A stretch of DNA of 35,626 nucleotides from an uncultured bacterium (GTDB taxonomy: Bacteria > Verrucomicrobiota > Kiritimatiellia > RFP12 > UBA1067): positions 1-35,626 of the forward strand of contig CADCGZ010000066.1 of NCBI GenBank assembly GCA_902801025.1, read 5' to 3'. Position numbers and translations under genes: made by a program. A model generated the notes under the pieces. The model was not told the DNA's origin, did not search any database, and saw nothing but the letters and a program-made list of their open reading frames with translations. Below are positions 1-8,912 of this stretch, piece by piece. The first letter of the stretch is position 1. Every line of letters starts with the position of its first letter.

Positions 1-22
1 GGGCCAACTCAAGAAGCACGAG

Positions 23-57
23 AAAAGCGGATCGCGGAAAAGGGCGGTCCGCTTTTT
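23..57 (+). terminator. Intrinsic terminator of an upstream gene
   Basis: AAAAGCGGA (23-31) pairs perfectly with TCCGCTTTT (48-56), giving a 9-bp stem with a 16-nt loop that ends in a T run (53-57). This is the classic rho-independent shape. It probably ends a gene lying left of the window and separates it from the XRE-cupin gene at 101. Confidence 0.75.
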
Positions 58-100
58 CGTCAATGACAGAACATTCTGGACCGGAAAAACGAAAGGCAAC

Positions 101-667
101 ATGAGCAGCAAGGAAAACAAGGCAGGCAAGCGGATACAGATGTACCGCGAGAACCACGGATGGAGCATCTGGGACCTCTCCCAGAAGTCCGGCGTCGAGG
201 AAAAGGTCATCAACGCGATCGAGAAGGGCGAGGTAATGCCCGCGCTCGGCGTCCTCGTAAAGCTCTCCCGTGCCCTCGGCCTCAGGATCGGCACGTTCAT
301 GGACGACCAGTTCAAGCCCGACCCGATCATCACCCGCGCCGACGACATCGAGTCGAACAAGGTCGCGGGCGAAGGAATGAACGTTCTCGGCTATGCTAGC
401 CACTCGCTCGCGCTCGGCAAGCCTGACAGGCACATGGATCCGTTCCGCATCGAATTTGCCGCAGACGGAGTTGACGCTGTTCAGCACCACGAGGGCGAGG
501 AGCTCATCATCTGCATTTCCGGCGAAGTCGAGCTCACCTACGGTCCCGACAAGACAATACTGAAGGCGGGCGACACTGCCTACTACAACTCGTGCGTCAA
601 CCACGGGCTGAGGGCGATTGGCGGCAAGCCAGCGTCGATCTACGGCATCGTGTTCATCCCGGTGTGA
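101..667 (+). CDS. XRE-family transcriptional regulator with C-terminal cupin domain
   Basis: This 188-residue protein should be a cytoplasmic DNA-binding regulator that senses a small ligand. Residues about 9-65 form a lambda-repressor-like HTH, with typical spacing through GWSIWDLSQKSGV and the recognition helix around KVINAIEKG. Residues about 105-186 form a cupin_2 barrel with a putative metal site (HHEGEE at 129-134, and a second His in the NHGLRA segment). The ATG at 101 is preceded by a weak AAAGG at 92-96. The same frame stays open to the window edge, but the terminator at 23-57 and the start of family homology favour 101. It ends 11 bp before the acyl-CoA synthetase, whose SD overlaps its stop codon. 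XRE-cupin genes paired with AMP-dependent ligases are a recurring arrangement, so it probably controls that gene; this is inference. Confidence 0.9.
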   Translation: MSSKENKAGKRIQMYRENHGWSIWDLSQKSGVEEKVINAIEKGEVMPALGVLVKLSRALGLRIGTFMDDQFKPDPIITRADDIESNKVAGEGMNVLGYASHSLALGKPDRHMDPFRIEFAADGVDAVQHHEGEELIICISGEVELTYGPDKTILKAGDTAYYNSCVNHGLRAIGGKPASIYGIVFIPV

Positions 668-678
668 GGAAGTTTGCC

Positions 679-2334
679 ATGTTCAAGCTGACAGATCCTT
701 TTGGAACAGCGCCCCGCAAGGCGCCGTTCACGCAGTCCGTCTCGACGGGCGTTCCGTGGCACAACCTGCCGATCACGCGCGAATACACCCTCGGTCAGCT
801 TCTTGATCAGACGGTCGCGCGCTGCGGCGAGAACGACGCGGTAGTCTATGCAGACCGCGACTACCGTCTTACTTGGTTCGAGTTCTCCGAGGAAGTCGAC
901 TATGTCGCCAAGGGGCTTATGGCGCTTGGCGTCAAGCGCGGCGAAAAGGTCGCGCTCTGGGCGACGAACGTCCCACACTGGGTCGTCCTCATGTTCGCGA
1001 CGGCGAAGATAGGCGCGATACTCCTGCCGCTTAACATCAACTACAAGAGCCAGGAAATCGACTTTGCGCTCAAGCAGTCCGACGCCGAGAACCTCTTCGT
1101 GATCGACGGGTACCGCGACTGCGACTACATCGAAGTCATCAACTCGCTCATCCCCGAGCTAAAGGAGTGCCCTCGCGGCGCCCTCAAGAGCGCGAAGTAC
1201 CCGCACCTCAAGCGCATGTTCTACTTGGGGCCGAAGAAGCACCGCGGCATGTACTCGCTCAACGAGGTGAAGTCGCTCGCTTGCGAGGTGACGCAGGAGG
1301 AATATATCGCGCGCCAGGCCACGTGCGACGTAAATGACGTCGTGAACATGCAGTACACGAGCGGCACGACCGGCTTCCCGAAGGGCGTGCAGCTCACCCA
1401 CCGCAACATCGCGAACGACGGCTTCTGGATCGGCGCGTGCCAGAACCTCTCCTCGCGCGACCGCGTTTGCGTCTTCCTCGAGAAGTTCGACCCGCTCCTC
1501 GTCATGAAGTCGATCGAGCGCGAGAAGTGCACGGCGACCTACGGCGTCCCGACGATGTACATCGCGATGCTCGACCACCCGCGCTTCAAGGAGTTCAACT
1601 TCACGTCGCTCAGGACCGGCATCATGTCCGGCTCGGCGTGCCCTGTCCACCGCATGCAGCAGGCGCAGGACCGCATGTTCATGAAGGAGATCACGAACCC
1701 GTACGGCCTAACCGAGTCGGGCCCCGTGATGACGATGACGCGCTACTTCGAGCCGTCTATCGAGCGCAAGTGCCAGACGATCGGCCAGGCGCTTCCCGGC
1801 GTAGAGGTCGCGATCATCGACCCGGAGACTGGCGAAATCGCGCCGCTCGACACCGACGGCGAGATCTGTTGCCGTGGCTTCAACAACATGAAGGGCTACT
1901 ACAAGATGCCCGAGCAGACGGCGAAGTGCATCGACAAGAACGGGTGGCTTCATTCCGGCGACATTGGCCGCATGGACAAGGACGGCTACTATTACATTAC
2001 CGGACGCCTCAAAGACCTCATCATCCGCGGCGGCGAGAACATCAGCCCCAAGGAAGTCGAGGACTTCCTCGGCACGATGCCTGGCGTCAAGGACGTCGCG
2101 GTCGTCGGCTGCCCCTCGAAGAAGTACGGCGAGCAGCCGGCGGCGTTCGTGATCCCGGCGGACGACGCGCAGATCACGCCCGATGACGTCCAGGCGTTCT
2201 GCAAGGACAAGATCTCGTGGTTCAAGATCCCGAAGTACGTCCACTTCCTCGACGTCTTCCCGATGACCGCCTCGCAGAAGATACAGAAGTACAAGCTGAG
2301 GGAGATGGCGCACGAGCTCTGGCCCGACGCCTAA
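679..2334 (+). CDS. AMP-forming acyl-CoA synthetase with an internal in-frame deletion
   Basis: A 551-residue member of the ANL (AMP-binding) superfamily, expected to activate a fatty or other carboxylic acid to acyl-AMP and then acyl-CoA in the cytoplasm. Visible core motifs are YTSGTTGFPKG (from residue 226), YGLTE (342), GWLHSGDIG, YYITGRLKDLIIRGGENI, and the C-terminal lysine in SQKIQK (about 534). The ATG at 679 has GAGGA at 666-670, 8 nt upstream; an earlier in-frame start at 592 would lie inside the regulator gene. At residues 265-267 DRVCV runs straight into FLEKFDP. Family members usually have about 25 more residues here, including the aromatic FFHCFG-like motif that shapes the acyl/ATP site. 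The reading frame is kept, but activity is doubtful. The lesion could be real or an assembly collapse. Substrate is unknown. Confidence 0.9.
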   Translation: MFKLTDPFGTAPRKAPFTQSVSTGVPWHNLPITREYTLGQLLDQTVARCGENDAVVYADRDYRLTWFEFSEEVDYVAKGLMALGVKRGEKVALWATNVPHWVVLMFATAKIGAILLPLNINYKSQEIDFALKQSDAENLFVIDGYRDCDYIEVINSLIPELKECPRGALKSAKYPHLKRMFYLGPKKHRGMYSLNEVKSLACEVTQEEYIARQATCDVNDVVNMQYTSGTTGFPKGVQLTHRNIANDGFWIGACQNLSSRDRVCVFLEKFDPLLVMKSIEREKCTATYGVPTMYIAMLDHPRFKEFNFTSLRTGIMSGSACPVHRMQQAQDRMFMKEITNPYGLTESGPVMTMTRYFEPSIERKCQTIGQALPGVEVAIIDPETGEIAPLDTDGEICCRGFNNMKGYYKMPEQTAKCIDKNGWLHSGDIGRMDKDGYYYITGRLKDLIIRGGENISPKEVEDFLGTMPGVKDVAVVGCPSKKYGEQPAAFVIPADDAQITPDDVQAFCKDKISWFKIPKYVHFLDVFPMTASQKIQKYKLREMAHELWPDA

Positions 2335-2340
2335 GCCTAC

Positions 2341-2358
2341 CCCCCCCCGTGGTGGGGA
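2341..2358 (+). other. C-run/G-run hairpin upstream of a GH2-like gene
   Basis: A run of C followed by GTGG and TGGGG can fold as a short GC hairpin in the 61-bp gap between the ligase gene and the first GH2-like gene. It has no clear T tract. Comparable C-run/G-run hairpins precede the other two glycosidase genes (6229-6247 and 9145-9167). Confidence 0.4.
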
Positions 2359-2381
2359 TGGGCGGGATTGTCGGAAAATGG

Positions 2382-2387
2382 TAGAAT
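2382..2387 (+). promoter_or_regulatory. -10 box (TAGAAT, extended TGG) of the first GH2-like gene
   Basis: TGG-TAGAAT forms an extended -10 element that ends 8 nt before the ATG at 2396. Transcription would then start at or next to the start codon, and no Shine-Dalgarno fits between. No convincing -35 is visible. It is part of the leaderless pattern described under findings. Confidence 0.5.
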
Positions 2388-2395
2388 GTCGGTGA

Positions 2396-5300
2396 ATGAT
2401 AAACAACCCGACATATGCCATGAAACGACTTGCGTCAATTCTTATCCTCGCCGTGACCGCTCCCGCATGGGCGCTCGTCTCGGTTGATGTTACAAACGGC
2501 TGGCTCAAGCAGCCTGTTGCCACAAAGGGTGTAGCCGACAGATCCGCTGTCATTCCGCCGAAGGAAGACTCCGGAATCAAGGAGACGGTCGATCCTGACG
2601 AAATCGACATAACGCCCAGCTTCAGCCTTGATGCATGGCAGAAGGGCGGGAAGCTGGCCGGGAAACCAGATCGCGCGAAGGGCGAACCGGGAGGGGACAA
2701 CGAGAAGGCTGCCTATGCATGCTGGTTCAGGCGTACGCTCGACGTGCCTGCGGCATGGCGCGGGCGCAGCATCCGATACGAGCAGCAGCTCAACTGGTGC
2801 GACGCGGTCGTCTTCGTGAACGGGAAGAAGGCCGGCGTCGCGCTTCATCCGGACGGCGCGGTCGAGCTTGCTCCGTTCCTCGATTTCGGAAAGCCGAACG
2901 AGATCAGGATATTCGTCACGAACCGCGGCTACGGCACGGGAGAACCGGGCATCGTCTATGCCGGGCGTGACGATTACTGCAAGAACCGAGATCTGTTCTA
3001 CTCTCCTGCGGCGGTCAATGTCCGCTCCGCGGCGTTTGTCGAGGACGTCTGGGCGATCCCCTCGTGGCGAAACAGGAATGTCACGTGGCGCTGCAAGGTG
3101 CCGTCGCTCGCGGATTGCGAAATCGAGCTTGTGGCGAACGTATGGGAGGATTCTGGCCGCGACCCCGGGACCAGGGTGCTTGCGAGCGAGCGCGACGGCG
3201 CGCGACCCGTGAAGACATGGCGGAAGAAGGTCGCGCTCAAGGCCGGCGCAAACACCGTCGATTTCGTGTGCGACTGGGCTGATGTCGTTCCGTGGGAGCT
3301 TGATGCCCCCCACCTCTACAACGTACGCGTAACGCCCGTTCTCAAGGGCGGCAAAGAGGGCGACGCGCCGGAGCGCTTCGTCTTCGGGTTCCGCGAGCAA
3401 TGGCTCGACGGACGGACCGTGATGGCCAACGGCCATCCTCAGCGTTGGCGCGGGTTCTGGCGGCAGGGCCTGCCGAAGGACATTGCGGACGTTAAGAAGA
3501 GCGGTTTCAACATGGTCTATGCGACGCACCAGCACGAGTCGCGCCACGAAGAGGACGCCAGATTCCAGGAATCGCTAGCCCGGGCGGGAATCCAGATGTT
3601 CACCGGCGCGCCGACGATTTCGCAGCGCAAGGGAAAGATACTCTCCGACCCGTTCGTGCGTGCGCAGTTCGAGCGCTGCGTCGAGCACTGGGCGCGTTCG
3701 CACCGCAATCTCCCGACGATTGCCGGCGCGAGCGTGGGCGTGAACATGATGTGCGCCGCCTGGTGGATGATGGGCGCGTGCGACATGGGGCGCCATCGCG
3801 ACGCCGAGAAGGGCGAGATCCCGCGCTGCATGAACGTTGCACGTCCGTTCGTCAACCCCGGCACGCTTTTCTTCGCCCACGGCGACGGCAACCTCGGCGA
3901 CGTCGGCAACTGCAACTTCTACTTCAACTACGTCCCGCTGCAGGAGCGCGAGGAGTGGTATTCGCACTGGGCGGAGCACGGCGAGATTCCGTGCTATCCG
4001 GCCGAGTTCGGCGCACCGTACTACGGCGTTTGGTTTGGATGGGTTCACAAGACGCCTCAGATGACCGAGTGGCTCGCCAAGGTCTACGGCGAACGCGCCT
4101 ACGTCGAGGAGGAAGACGATCTGCTCGCGCGGTATCTCGAGTTCGCCCGCAGCTGCGCGAAGCACACGCACGGCGGCTGGGTGGCGCCAGGGCGGAAGAC
4201 CCTCTATGACTTCAGCCCGCTTGGAAAGACGTTCAACGGGCTCCTCATCGACCGCGTCTCGCGCTGCTGGCGCGCCTTCGGCCAGGGGCCGAGTCCGATG
4301 TACCTCGACTCGTGGAAGTGGGACGACGATCCGGGCAACTGGATTCTCCGCAACCACGAGCTCTCGAATCGCGACCTCGTCTGCTTCCTTGGCGGCGTGC
4401 CCAAGTTCACCGACAAGACGCATGCCTACGCTTGCGGCGAGACGGTGGAGAAGTCGCTTGTCTTCGTCTGGGACGGTTCGAAGCCTACCGACTTGAAGGC
4501 CGGGTGGCGTCTTGTCGACCCCGCCACGGGCAATGTTCTCGCGAAGGGCATGCGCGACGTCGAGCTAAAGCCCTTTGAAATCCGCGTCGAGCCGTTTTCG
4601 TTCGAGGTGCCTCGGCCGTCTCGCCGCGCAGACTACCGGCTCGAGGTTGCGTTCAAGGGCCCGCAGGTCTCGCCCGACGACCGCTTCGACTCGTTTGACA
4701 TTTCCGTCTATCCCGCGGCGGAGCAGTCCAAGATCGGCGAGGTCGCGCTCTTCGACCCGCGCGGCGAAAGCGCGCCTGTGCTTGCCGCGTGCGGCGTCGT
4801 GGCGCACAAGGCCGACTCTCTCTCTGCTCTCGTCGACAAGGGGGAGAAGGAGAAGCTTCCAATTGTTGTCGGTCACCGTGCGCTCGACGGACTCGTCGAC
4901 ACGAACGCCATCGACCGCGTCGCCGACACGAACGCCTTCGAACGGCTTGCCGCGTTCGTGGAGAAGGGAGGGCGTGTGCTGGTTCTTGCGCAGGGGCCGA
5001 AAGCCTGGAAGGCGATGGGGTTCAAGTTCGAGGACTCGATGCCACGCGCCCTTGTGAACGTCGGTCTCGCAGGTGTCGACGACAAGGATCTCTCCTACTG
5101 GCGCGGGATGCCTCTACCGCTCCGCGACGGGCAACACTGGACCTACGGTCCCGACTGGGGCCACATCCAGCGCGAGGGCCCGACGAAGGGCCGCGGCTGG
5201 CGCTGGAAGCACACGCACACGCTCGCGTCTGAAGTGCTCTTGATTCCGCAGCGCGCCGGGTTCCGTCCGCTCGTGCGCGGCGACTTCGACCACAGCTACT

Positions 5301-6190
5301 CGCCGCTTCTGCGGCTGACGAGCGGCAAAGGCGCTGCGACGTTCTGCACTCTTGACTTCGAGGGGCGCGTCGGCACCGGCACGACCAACGACTGCCCCGC
5401 TGCGGCGGCCGTCGCCAGCGCGACTTTCCGCGAATTTCTCGCGGACGATTCTGCCGCCGAAGCGCCTGTCTTTGTCCACGGTGCCGATGCCGAACGCCTC
5501 GCCGATTCGCTTGGGCTGGACGCGAAGCCGTGGAAGCCTGGCGACCGGCTCGGCGGCGGTGTCCTGATTGTCGGCGGCAGCAACGCTACGGTGCGCCTGC
5601 GCGATGTCAGGGGCGCCGTAGGCAATGACGGCCGCGCTCTGCTGCTCGGGTGCGAAGCACTCGCCGCAGAAGCGGGCCTCAATCCATCCCGGGGCACGAT
5701 GAGCCAGGTCGTATGGAAGGACGACAGGCATTCCGAGACTTCTACCGTCGAGCGCCTGCATTGGCACGTCGCAGACCTGGCTTTCGTCCGCGGGATAAAG
5801 GATATGGCGGATGTCGGCCCGTCACTGCTGCGTCTGCGCGAGGGTGTCCCGTTCGCGGAGCTGCACCAGGCCAAGGGCTGGCGCGTCGACCCGAATGGCG
5901 CAATCGCCGTCTCAAACGACGGCCGGATCGTCTTTGACCAGATTCCGCTTTACTCTCCAGCAGACCGCGCCCGTGCCGCAAAGGACTGGGGCGCTCACCG
6001 CAACTGGTCGCAGAGCCAGGACAACCAGATGCGCCGCCACGCTTTGCTGCTCGGCAAATGGGGCGTCCCGCCGTCCAAGTCCACGCTTGCGCGGGCGCTG
6101 CATCTCGCCGCCGAGGATGAGAAATCCAAAGACAGCCTCTATTGGAGCGAGAACGGCGCCTTCGACCCATTCCTCTTCATCTACTGGTAG
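2396..6190 (+). CDS. Large secreted GH2-like glycoside hydrolase (paralogue A)
   Basis: A 1264-residue protein with an N-terminal signal peptide (hydrophobic ILILAVTAPAWA; ATG at 2396 or in-frame ATG at 2420, the first preferred because the -10 box sits 8 nt before it). Residues about 105-200 resemble the GH2 sugar-binding jelly roll (RSIRYEQ, VVFVNGKKAG, VELAPFL). An immunoglobulin-like segment follows, then a TIM-barrel-like region about 350-620 with VMANGHPQRWRGFW and [12 protein letters not shown]. Glu537 of PAEFGAPYY sits where GH2 enzymes carry the nucleophile. At the usual acid/base position (Asn-Glu) the sequence reads GVNMM (N450-M451), so the acid/base residue seems absent. Residues about 780-900 look like a class I amidotransferase-fold domain without obvious catalytic residues. 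It ends FDPFLFIYW, like its paralogue at 9202-13164. It is probably an exported enzyme for a complex plant, algal or host glycan; the substrate cannot be read from sequence. Confidence 0.8.
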   Translation: MINNPTYAMKRLASILILAVTAPAWALVSVDVTNGWLKQPVATKGVADRSAVIPPKEDSGIKETVDPDEIDITPSFSLDAWQKGGKLAGKPDRAKGEPGGDNEKAAYACWFRRTLDVPAAWRGRSIRYEQQLNWCDAVVFVNGKKAGVALHPDGAVELAPFLDFGKPNEIRIFVTNRGYGTGEPGIVYAGRDDYCKNRDLFYSPAAVNVRSAAFVEDVWAIPSWRNRNVTWRCKVPSLADCEIELVANVWEDSGRDPGTRVLASERDGARPVKTWRKKVALKAGANTVDFVCDWADVVPWELDAPHLYNVRVTPVLKGGKEGDAPERFVFGFREQWLDGRTVMANGHPQRWRGFWRQGLPKDIADVKKSGFNMVYATHQHESRHEEDARFQESLARAGIQMFTGAPTISQRKGKILSDPFVRAQFERCVEHWARSHRNLPTIAGASVGVNMMCAAWWMMGACDMGRHRDAEKGEIPRCMNVARPFVNPGTLFFAHGDGNLGDVGNCNFYFNYVPLQEREEWYSHWAEHGEIPCYPAEFGAPYYGVWFGWVHKTPQMTEWLAKVYGERAYVEEEDDLLARYLEFARSCAKHTHGGWVAPGRKTLYDFSPLGKTFNGLLIDRVSRCWRAFGQGPSPMYLDSWKWDDDPGNWILRNHELSNRDLVCFLGGVPKFTDKTHAYACGETVEKSLVFVWDGSKPTDLKAGWRLVDPATGNVLAKGMRDVELKPFEIRVEPFSFEVPRPSRRADYRLEVAFKGPQVSPDDRFDSFDISVYPAAEQSKIGEVALFDPRGESAPVLAACGVVAHKADSLSALVDKGEKEKLPIVVGHRALDGLVDTNAIDRVADTNAFERLAAFVEKGGRVLVLAQGPKAWKAMGFKFEDSMPRALVNVGLAGVDDKDLSYWRGMPLPLRDGQHWTYGPDWGHIQREGPTKGRGWRWKHTHTLASEVLLIPQRAGFRPLVRGDFDHSYSPLLRLTSGKGAATFCTLDFEGRVGTGTTNDCPAAAAVASATFREFLADDSAAEAPVFVHGADAERLADSLGLDAKPWKPGDRLGGGVLIVGGSNATVRLRDVRGAVGNDGRALLLGCEALAAEAGLNPSRGTMSQVVWKDDRHSETSTVERLHWHVADLAFVRGIKDMADVGPSLLRLREGVPFAELHQAKGWRVDPNGAIAVSNDGRIVFDQIPLYSPADRARAAKDWGAHRNWSQSQDNQMRRHALLLGKWGVPPSKSTLARALHLAAEDEKSKDSLYWSENGAFDPFLFIYW

Positions 6191-6228
6191 CGCTCGCCTC
6201 GGCTACATCTTCGGCCGGCGCTGACACC

Positions 6229-6247
6229 ACCCCTCTGCCGTGGGGGT
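6229..6247 (+). other. ACCCC/GGGGT hairpin upstream of the GH106 gene
   Basis: ACCCC, a 7-nt loop, then GGGGGT forms a short GC hairpin in the 92-bp gap after paralogue A. It could be a weak terminator for that gene, although its T tract is only two bases. It abuts the -35 box of the next promoter. Confidence 0.4.
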
Positions 6248-6275
6248 TGCCGAACGGACGCGCATGGTGTAAAAT
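6247..6275 (+). promoter_or_regulatory. Sigma-70 type promoter of the GH106 gene
   Basis: TTGCCG (6247-6252), a 17-bp spacer, then TAAAAT (6270-6275). The -10 ends 7 nt before ATG 6283, so the transcript is expected to start at or very near the start codon. Confidence 0.7.
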
Positions 6276-6282
6276 TTCAGTC

Positions 6283-8844
6283 ATGAGAAGATATACCATG
6301 TTCAAAGTCATGATTACGGCGGCCGCCGCGCTGACGGCCGTTGCCACCGTATCGGGAGAGCCTTCGCCCGCCGAAAGGCTCGAGACGCTGTTTGACAGCC
6401 CGCCGCAGATGCGGGGAGCCAATGCCTGGTGGCATTGGCAGGGCGCCAACGTCACGAAGAGCGGCATCACGCGGGATCTCCAGTCGATGCGCGACGCGGG
6501 GCTCTCCGGGGCGACGATCTTCAACATCCAGGACGTCGGGTGGGACTGCGAGGAGCGGATGTCCACGCCGCTCTGCCCTGGGCTCGAGTACATGAACGAC
6601 AAGTGGTGGGACATGGTCTCGTTCGCCGTCGCGGAGGCGAAAAGACTCGGCCTTGAGCTCGGCCTTCACAACTGCCCCGGATATTCCACCTCGGGAGGGC
6701 CGTGGATCACGCCTGAACTCGGCATGAAGAAGCTCGTCTGGGCGAAGGGCGATCAGCAGCCCGAGGCCAAGCTCGGCTTCTACCGCGACATAGCGAGGGT
6801 CAGGACCAAGAGCGGCGTGTACCGCTTCGGCTACACGTGTACAGGCAAGAACACGCATCCATCGCCCCCCGATGTCGAGGCGGGTTCTCTCGAGGCGGAC
6901 AAGATGAACGCAAAGGCCGTTGGCGTCCACATCGACAATCTCCTCAACGGGCTTGCCGCCCACGGGATCTCCGCGTCCAGTCCCGGTCTCGCGTTCATCC
7001 TCATGGACAGCTACGAGGCGGGCGATGCGTCATGGACCGATGACTTCGCGCAGGAGTTCATGAAGCGCCGCGGCTACGACCCTGTGCCGTTCCTGCCTGT
7101 GATCGCGAAGCTCGGCACCGATTTCGGCGAGGAGCGCGAGGAGCGGTTTCGCCGCGACTTCGAGCGCACGAAAAACGAGCTTCAGACAGAGCGCCACTAC
7201 AAGGTGTTCAAGGAGCGGCTCAACGCCGCCGGCTTCAAGTTCCACCTTGAGCCGTATTCCGGCCCGTTCGACTCCTACGAGGCGACGCAGTTCTGCGACG
7301 TTCCGATGACGGAGTTCTGGGTGGGCCTCCCGTTCTGGGCGAAGGAACCGTCCAAAGGCGGCGCGTGCTGGTTCGCAGGGCCCATTGCCCGCGCCCTCGG
7401 TCGCAACATCACCGGTGCGGAGTCGTTCACCGGCTATCCGATTGACGATCCATTCGCAATCACGCCGCGCGACCTCAAGATTCCGCTCGACGCGACGTTG
7501 GCGCGCGGCGTGAACCGACTTTCCCTCCACCACTGGGAGCACTTCGGCGAGAACCAGACTTGGCACGAGCCGGCGAAGGGGTTCTACCGCTATATCCAGC
7601 GCTGCCAGGCGCTTCTTCAGGAGGGCGAAATGCGCTGTGACGCGCTCGGCCTTTCCTTCAATGACGAGGATGGTACCGACACGTTGCCGCTCAGCAACTT
7701 CCTCACGAACACCGAAGTGACCGCGGAGGGCAGGCTCCGCGTCAAGTCGTCGGGGCGCGAATACTCGCTTCTCTTTTTCGAGCCGAACGCGGAAAGGCGG
7801 TTTGCGGGAAACACACCCTGGGACGCGGTCGAGAAGAAGTGCTTTGACCTTGTGCGCGACTACGAGAAGAAGGGGCTTAAGGTTGGGCCGATGTCCAAGA
7901 GGACGAAATACTTTGAAATCGCGAATGGCGACGGTGATGGCGTTATGGCGTCCTGCAGGCGCGCGGGCGACGCGGCGTTCTTCTTCGTCGCAAACACGAC
8001 CGACAGGCCGAAGAAGTTCGCCGCGAACTTCCGCCAGGTCGCCGGGAAGGATTTTCAGCCGGAAATCTGGAATCCAGAATCAGGCGAAAAGCGCCGCATC
8101 GGCGAGTGGCGGACGGAGAACGGCGTGACGCCCGTCGAACTCGAGCTCCCAGCAGAGGGAAGCGTGTTCGTCGTCTTCCGCGAAGAGGGTGTTCGCTTCT
8201 GCCGCCGCATGCCGAACCTCGTCGCGACCGAGGCCGTGCTCGACGGCCCCTGGACGCTGTCGTTCGACGCGGACGGCGGCGCGCCGACAAATGCGATTCC
8301 CATCCCCTCGCTCAGATCGTGGACGGATTTTGCCGAATCTGGAATCCGCTATTATTCCGGAACGGCTACCTACGAGACGACGCTCGAAGTTCCGGAGGGG
8401 CGGGAGTTTGCGCTTGATCTCGGCGATGTGCGCGACGTGGCCGAGGTGTTCCTCGACGGAGAGCGCATTGGCGCCCTTTGGCATGCGCCGTACCGCATAG
8501 AGCTTTCGCGCGCGCCCAAGCCAGGCCGGCATGCGCTTAAGGTCCGCGTCACCAACGCCTGGACGAACCGCCTCATCGGCGACGAGAAGGAGCCGGACGA
8601 CTGCATCCTCTCGAAGAAGATGCTTGGCTTCGGGGTGCAGTTCGTCCAGAGCGAGGGAGTCAGGCGGGAAATCCCGCACGGGCGCGCGGTCGTGCGCATT
8701 CCTGACGAAATCCTGAAGGACGCGCCGCGCTCGGTAAACCGCTTCGCTTTCAGCTCCTGGCGCTACATCCTCTCCGACAAGGACCTTCGCCCGGCAGGCC
8801 TTCTTGGCCCGGTCAAACTTGTCGTGAGAAAGGCGGTCGAATGA
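6283..8844 (+). CDS. Secreted GH106-family (alpha-L-rhamnosidase-like) glycoside hydrolase
   Basis: An 853-residue protein. The signal peptide runs through FKVMITAAAALTAVATVSG. The catalytic region begins with the family-typical segment around ANAWWHWQGANVTKSG and a long TIM-barrel-like stretch. The motif MDSYEAG...WTDDF...RRGYDP is characteristic of GH106, and its Glu is a candidate catalytic residue. The last ~150 residues hold a GH2-type beta-sandwich (ATYETTLEVPEG, VAEVFLDGERIGALWHAPY) ending near LGPVKLVVRKAVE. Members remove alpha-L-rhamnose from pectic or other rhamnose-bearing glycans; the exact linkage is unknown. The start at 6283 is chosen because the promoter -10 lies 7 nt upstream and the signal peptide begins there; an ATG at 6298 is the alternative. 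The stop overlaps a further ATG (ATGA, 8841-8844), which suggests that another exported gene once followed directly. Confidence 0.85.
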   Translation: MRRYTMFKVMITAAAALTAVATVSGEPSPAERLETLFDSPPQMRGANAWWHWQGANVTKSGITRDLQSMRDAGLSGATIFNIQDVGWDCEERMSTPLCPGLEYMNDKWWDMVSFAVAEAKRLGLELGLHNCPGYSTSGGPWITPELGMKKLVWAKGDQQPEAKLGFYRDIARVRTKSGVYRFGYTCTGKNTHPSPPDVEAGSLEADKMNAKAVGVHIDNLLNGLAAHGISASSPGLAFILMDSYEAGDASWTDDFAQEFMKRRGYDPVPFLPVIAKLGTDFGEEREERFRRDFERTKNELQTERHYKVFKERLNAAGFKFHLEPYSGPFDSYEATQFCDVPMTEFWVGLPFWAKEPSKGGACWFAGPIARALGRNITGAESFTGYPIDDPFAITPRDLKIPLDATLARGVNRLSLHHWEHFGENQTWHEPAKGFYRYIQRCQALLQEGEMRCDALGLSFNDEDGTDTLPLSNFLTNTEVTAEGRLRVKSSGREYSLLFFEPNAERRFAGNTPWDAVEKKCFDLVRDYEKKGLKVGPMSKRTKYFEIANGDGDGVMASCRRAGDAAFFFVANTTDRPKKFAANFRQVAGKDFQPEIWNPESGEKRRIGEWRTENGVTPVELELPAEGSVFVVFREEGVRFCRRMPNLVATEAVLDGPWTLSFDADGGAPTNAIPIPSLRSWTDFAESGIRYYSGTATYETTLEVPEGREFALDLGDVRDVAEVFLDGERIGALWHAPYRIELSRAPKPGRHALKVRVTNAWTNRLIGDEKEPDDCILSKKMLGFGVQFVQSEGVRREIPHGRAVVRIPDEILKDAPRSVNRFAFSSWRYILSDKDLRPAGLLGPVKLVVRKAVE

Positions 8845-8912
8845 AAAAGACCCCGAAATTCGTCGTTGCCTCAGCTGCGGCGGCGACTATAGCTTCAGCA
8901 GGTGCTTTCTGA
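8841..8912 (+). pseudogene. Signal-peptide stub of a lost exported protein
   Basis: ATG at 8841 overlaps the GH106 stop and opens a 23-codon frame: three positively charged residues near the N-terminus (KKTPK), a hydrophobic Ala/Val/Ile core, then ASAGAF and TGA. It looks exactly like a Sec signal peptide with an ASA-type cleavage site but has no mature protein. The 3' half lies on top of an antisense LuxR fragment, so the stub probably marks a deletion junction. A genuine 23-aa peptide cannot be excluded. Confidence 0.5.

Noticed and set aside
592..678. Upstream extension of the acyl-CoA synthetase frame to 592
   Set aside because: It would overlap the XRE-cupin gene by 76 bp. The added residues do not resemble the family, and ATG 679 has a well-spaced GAGGA.
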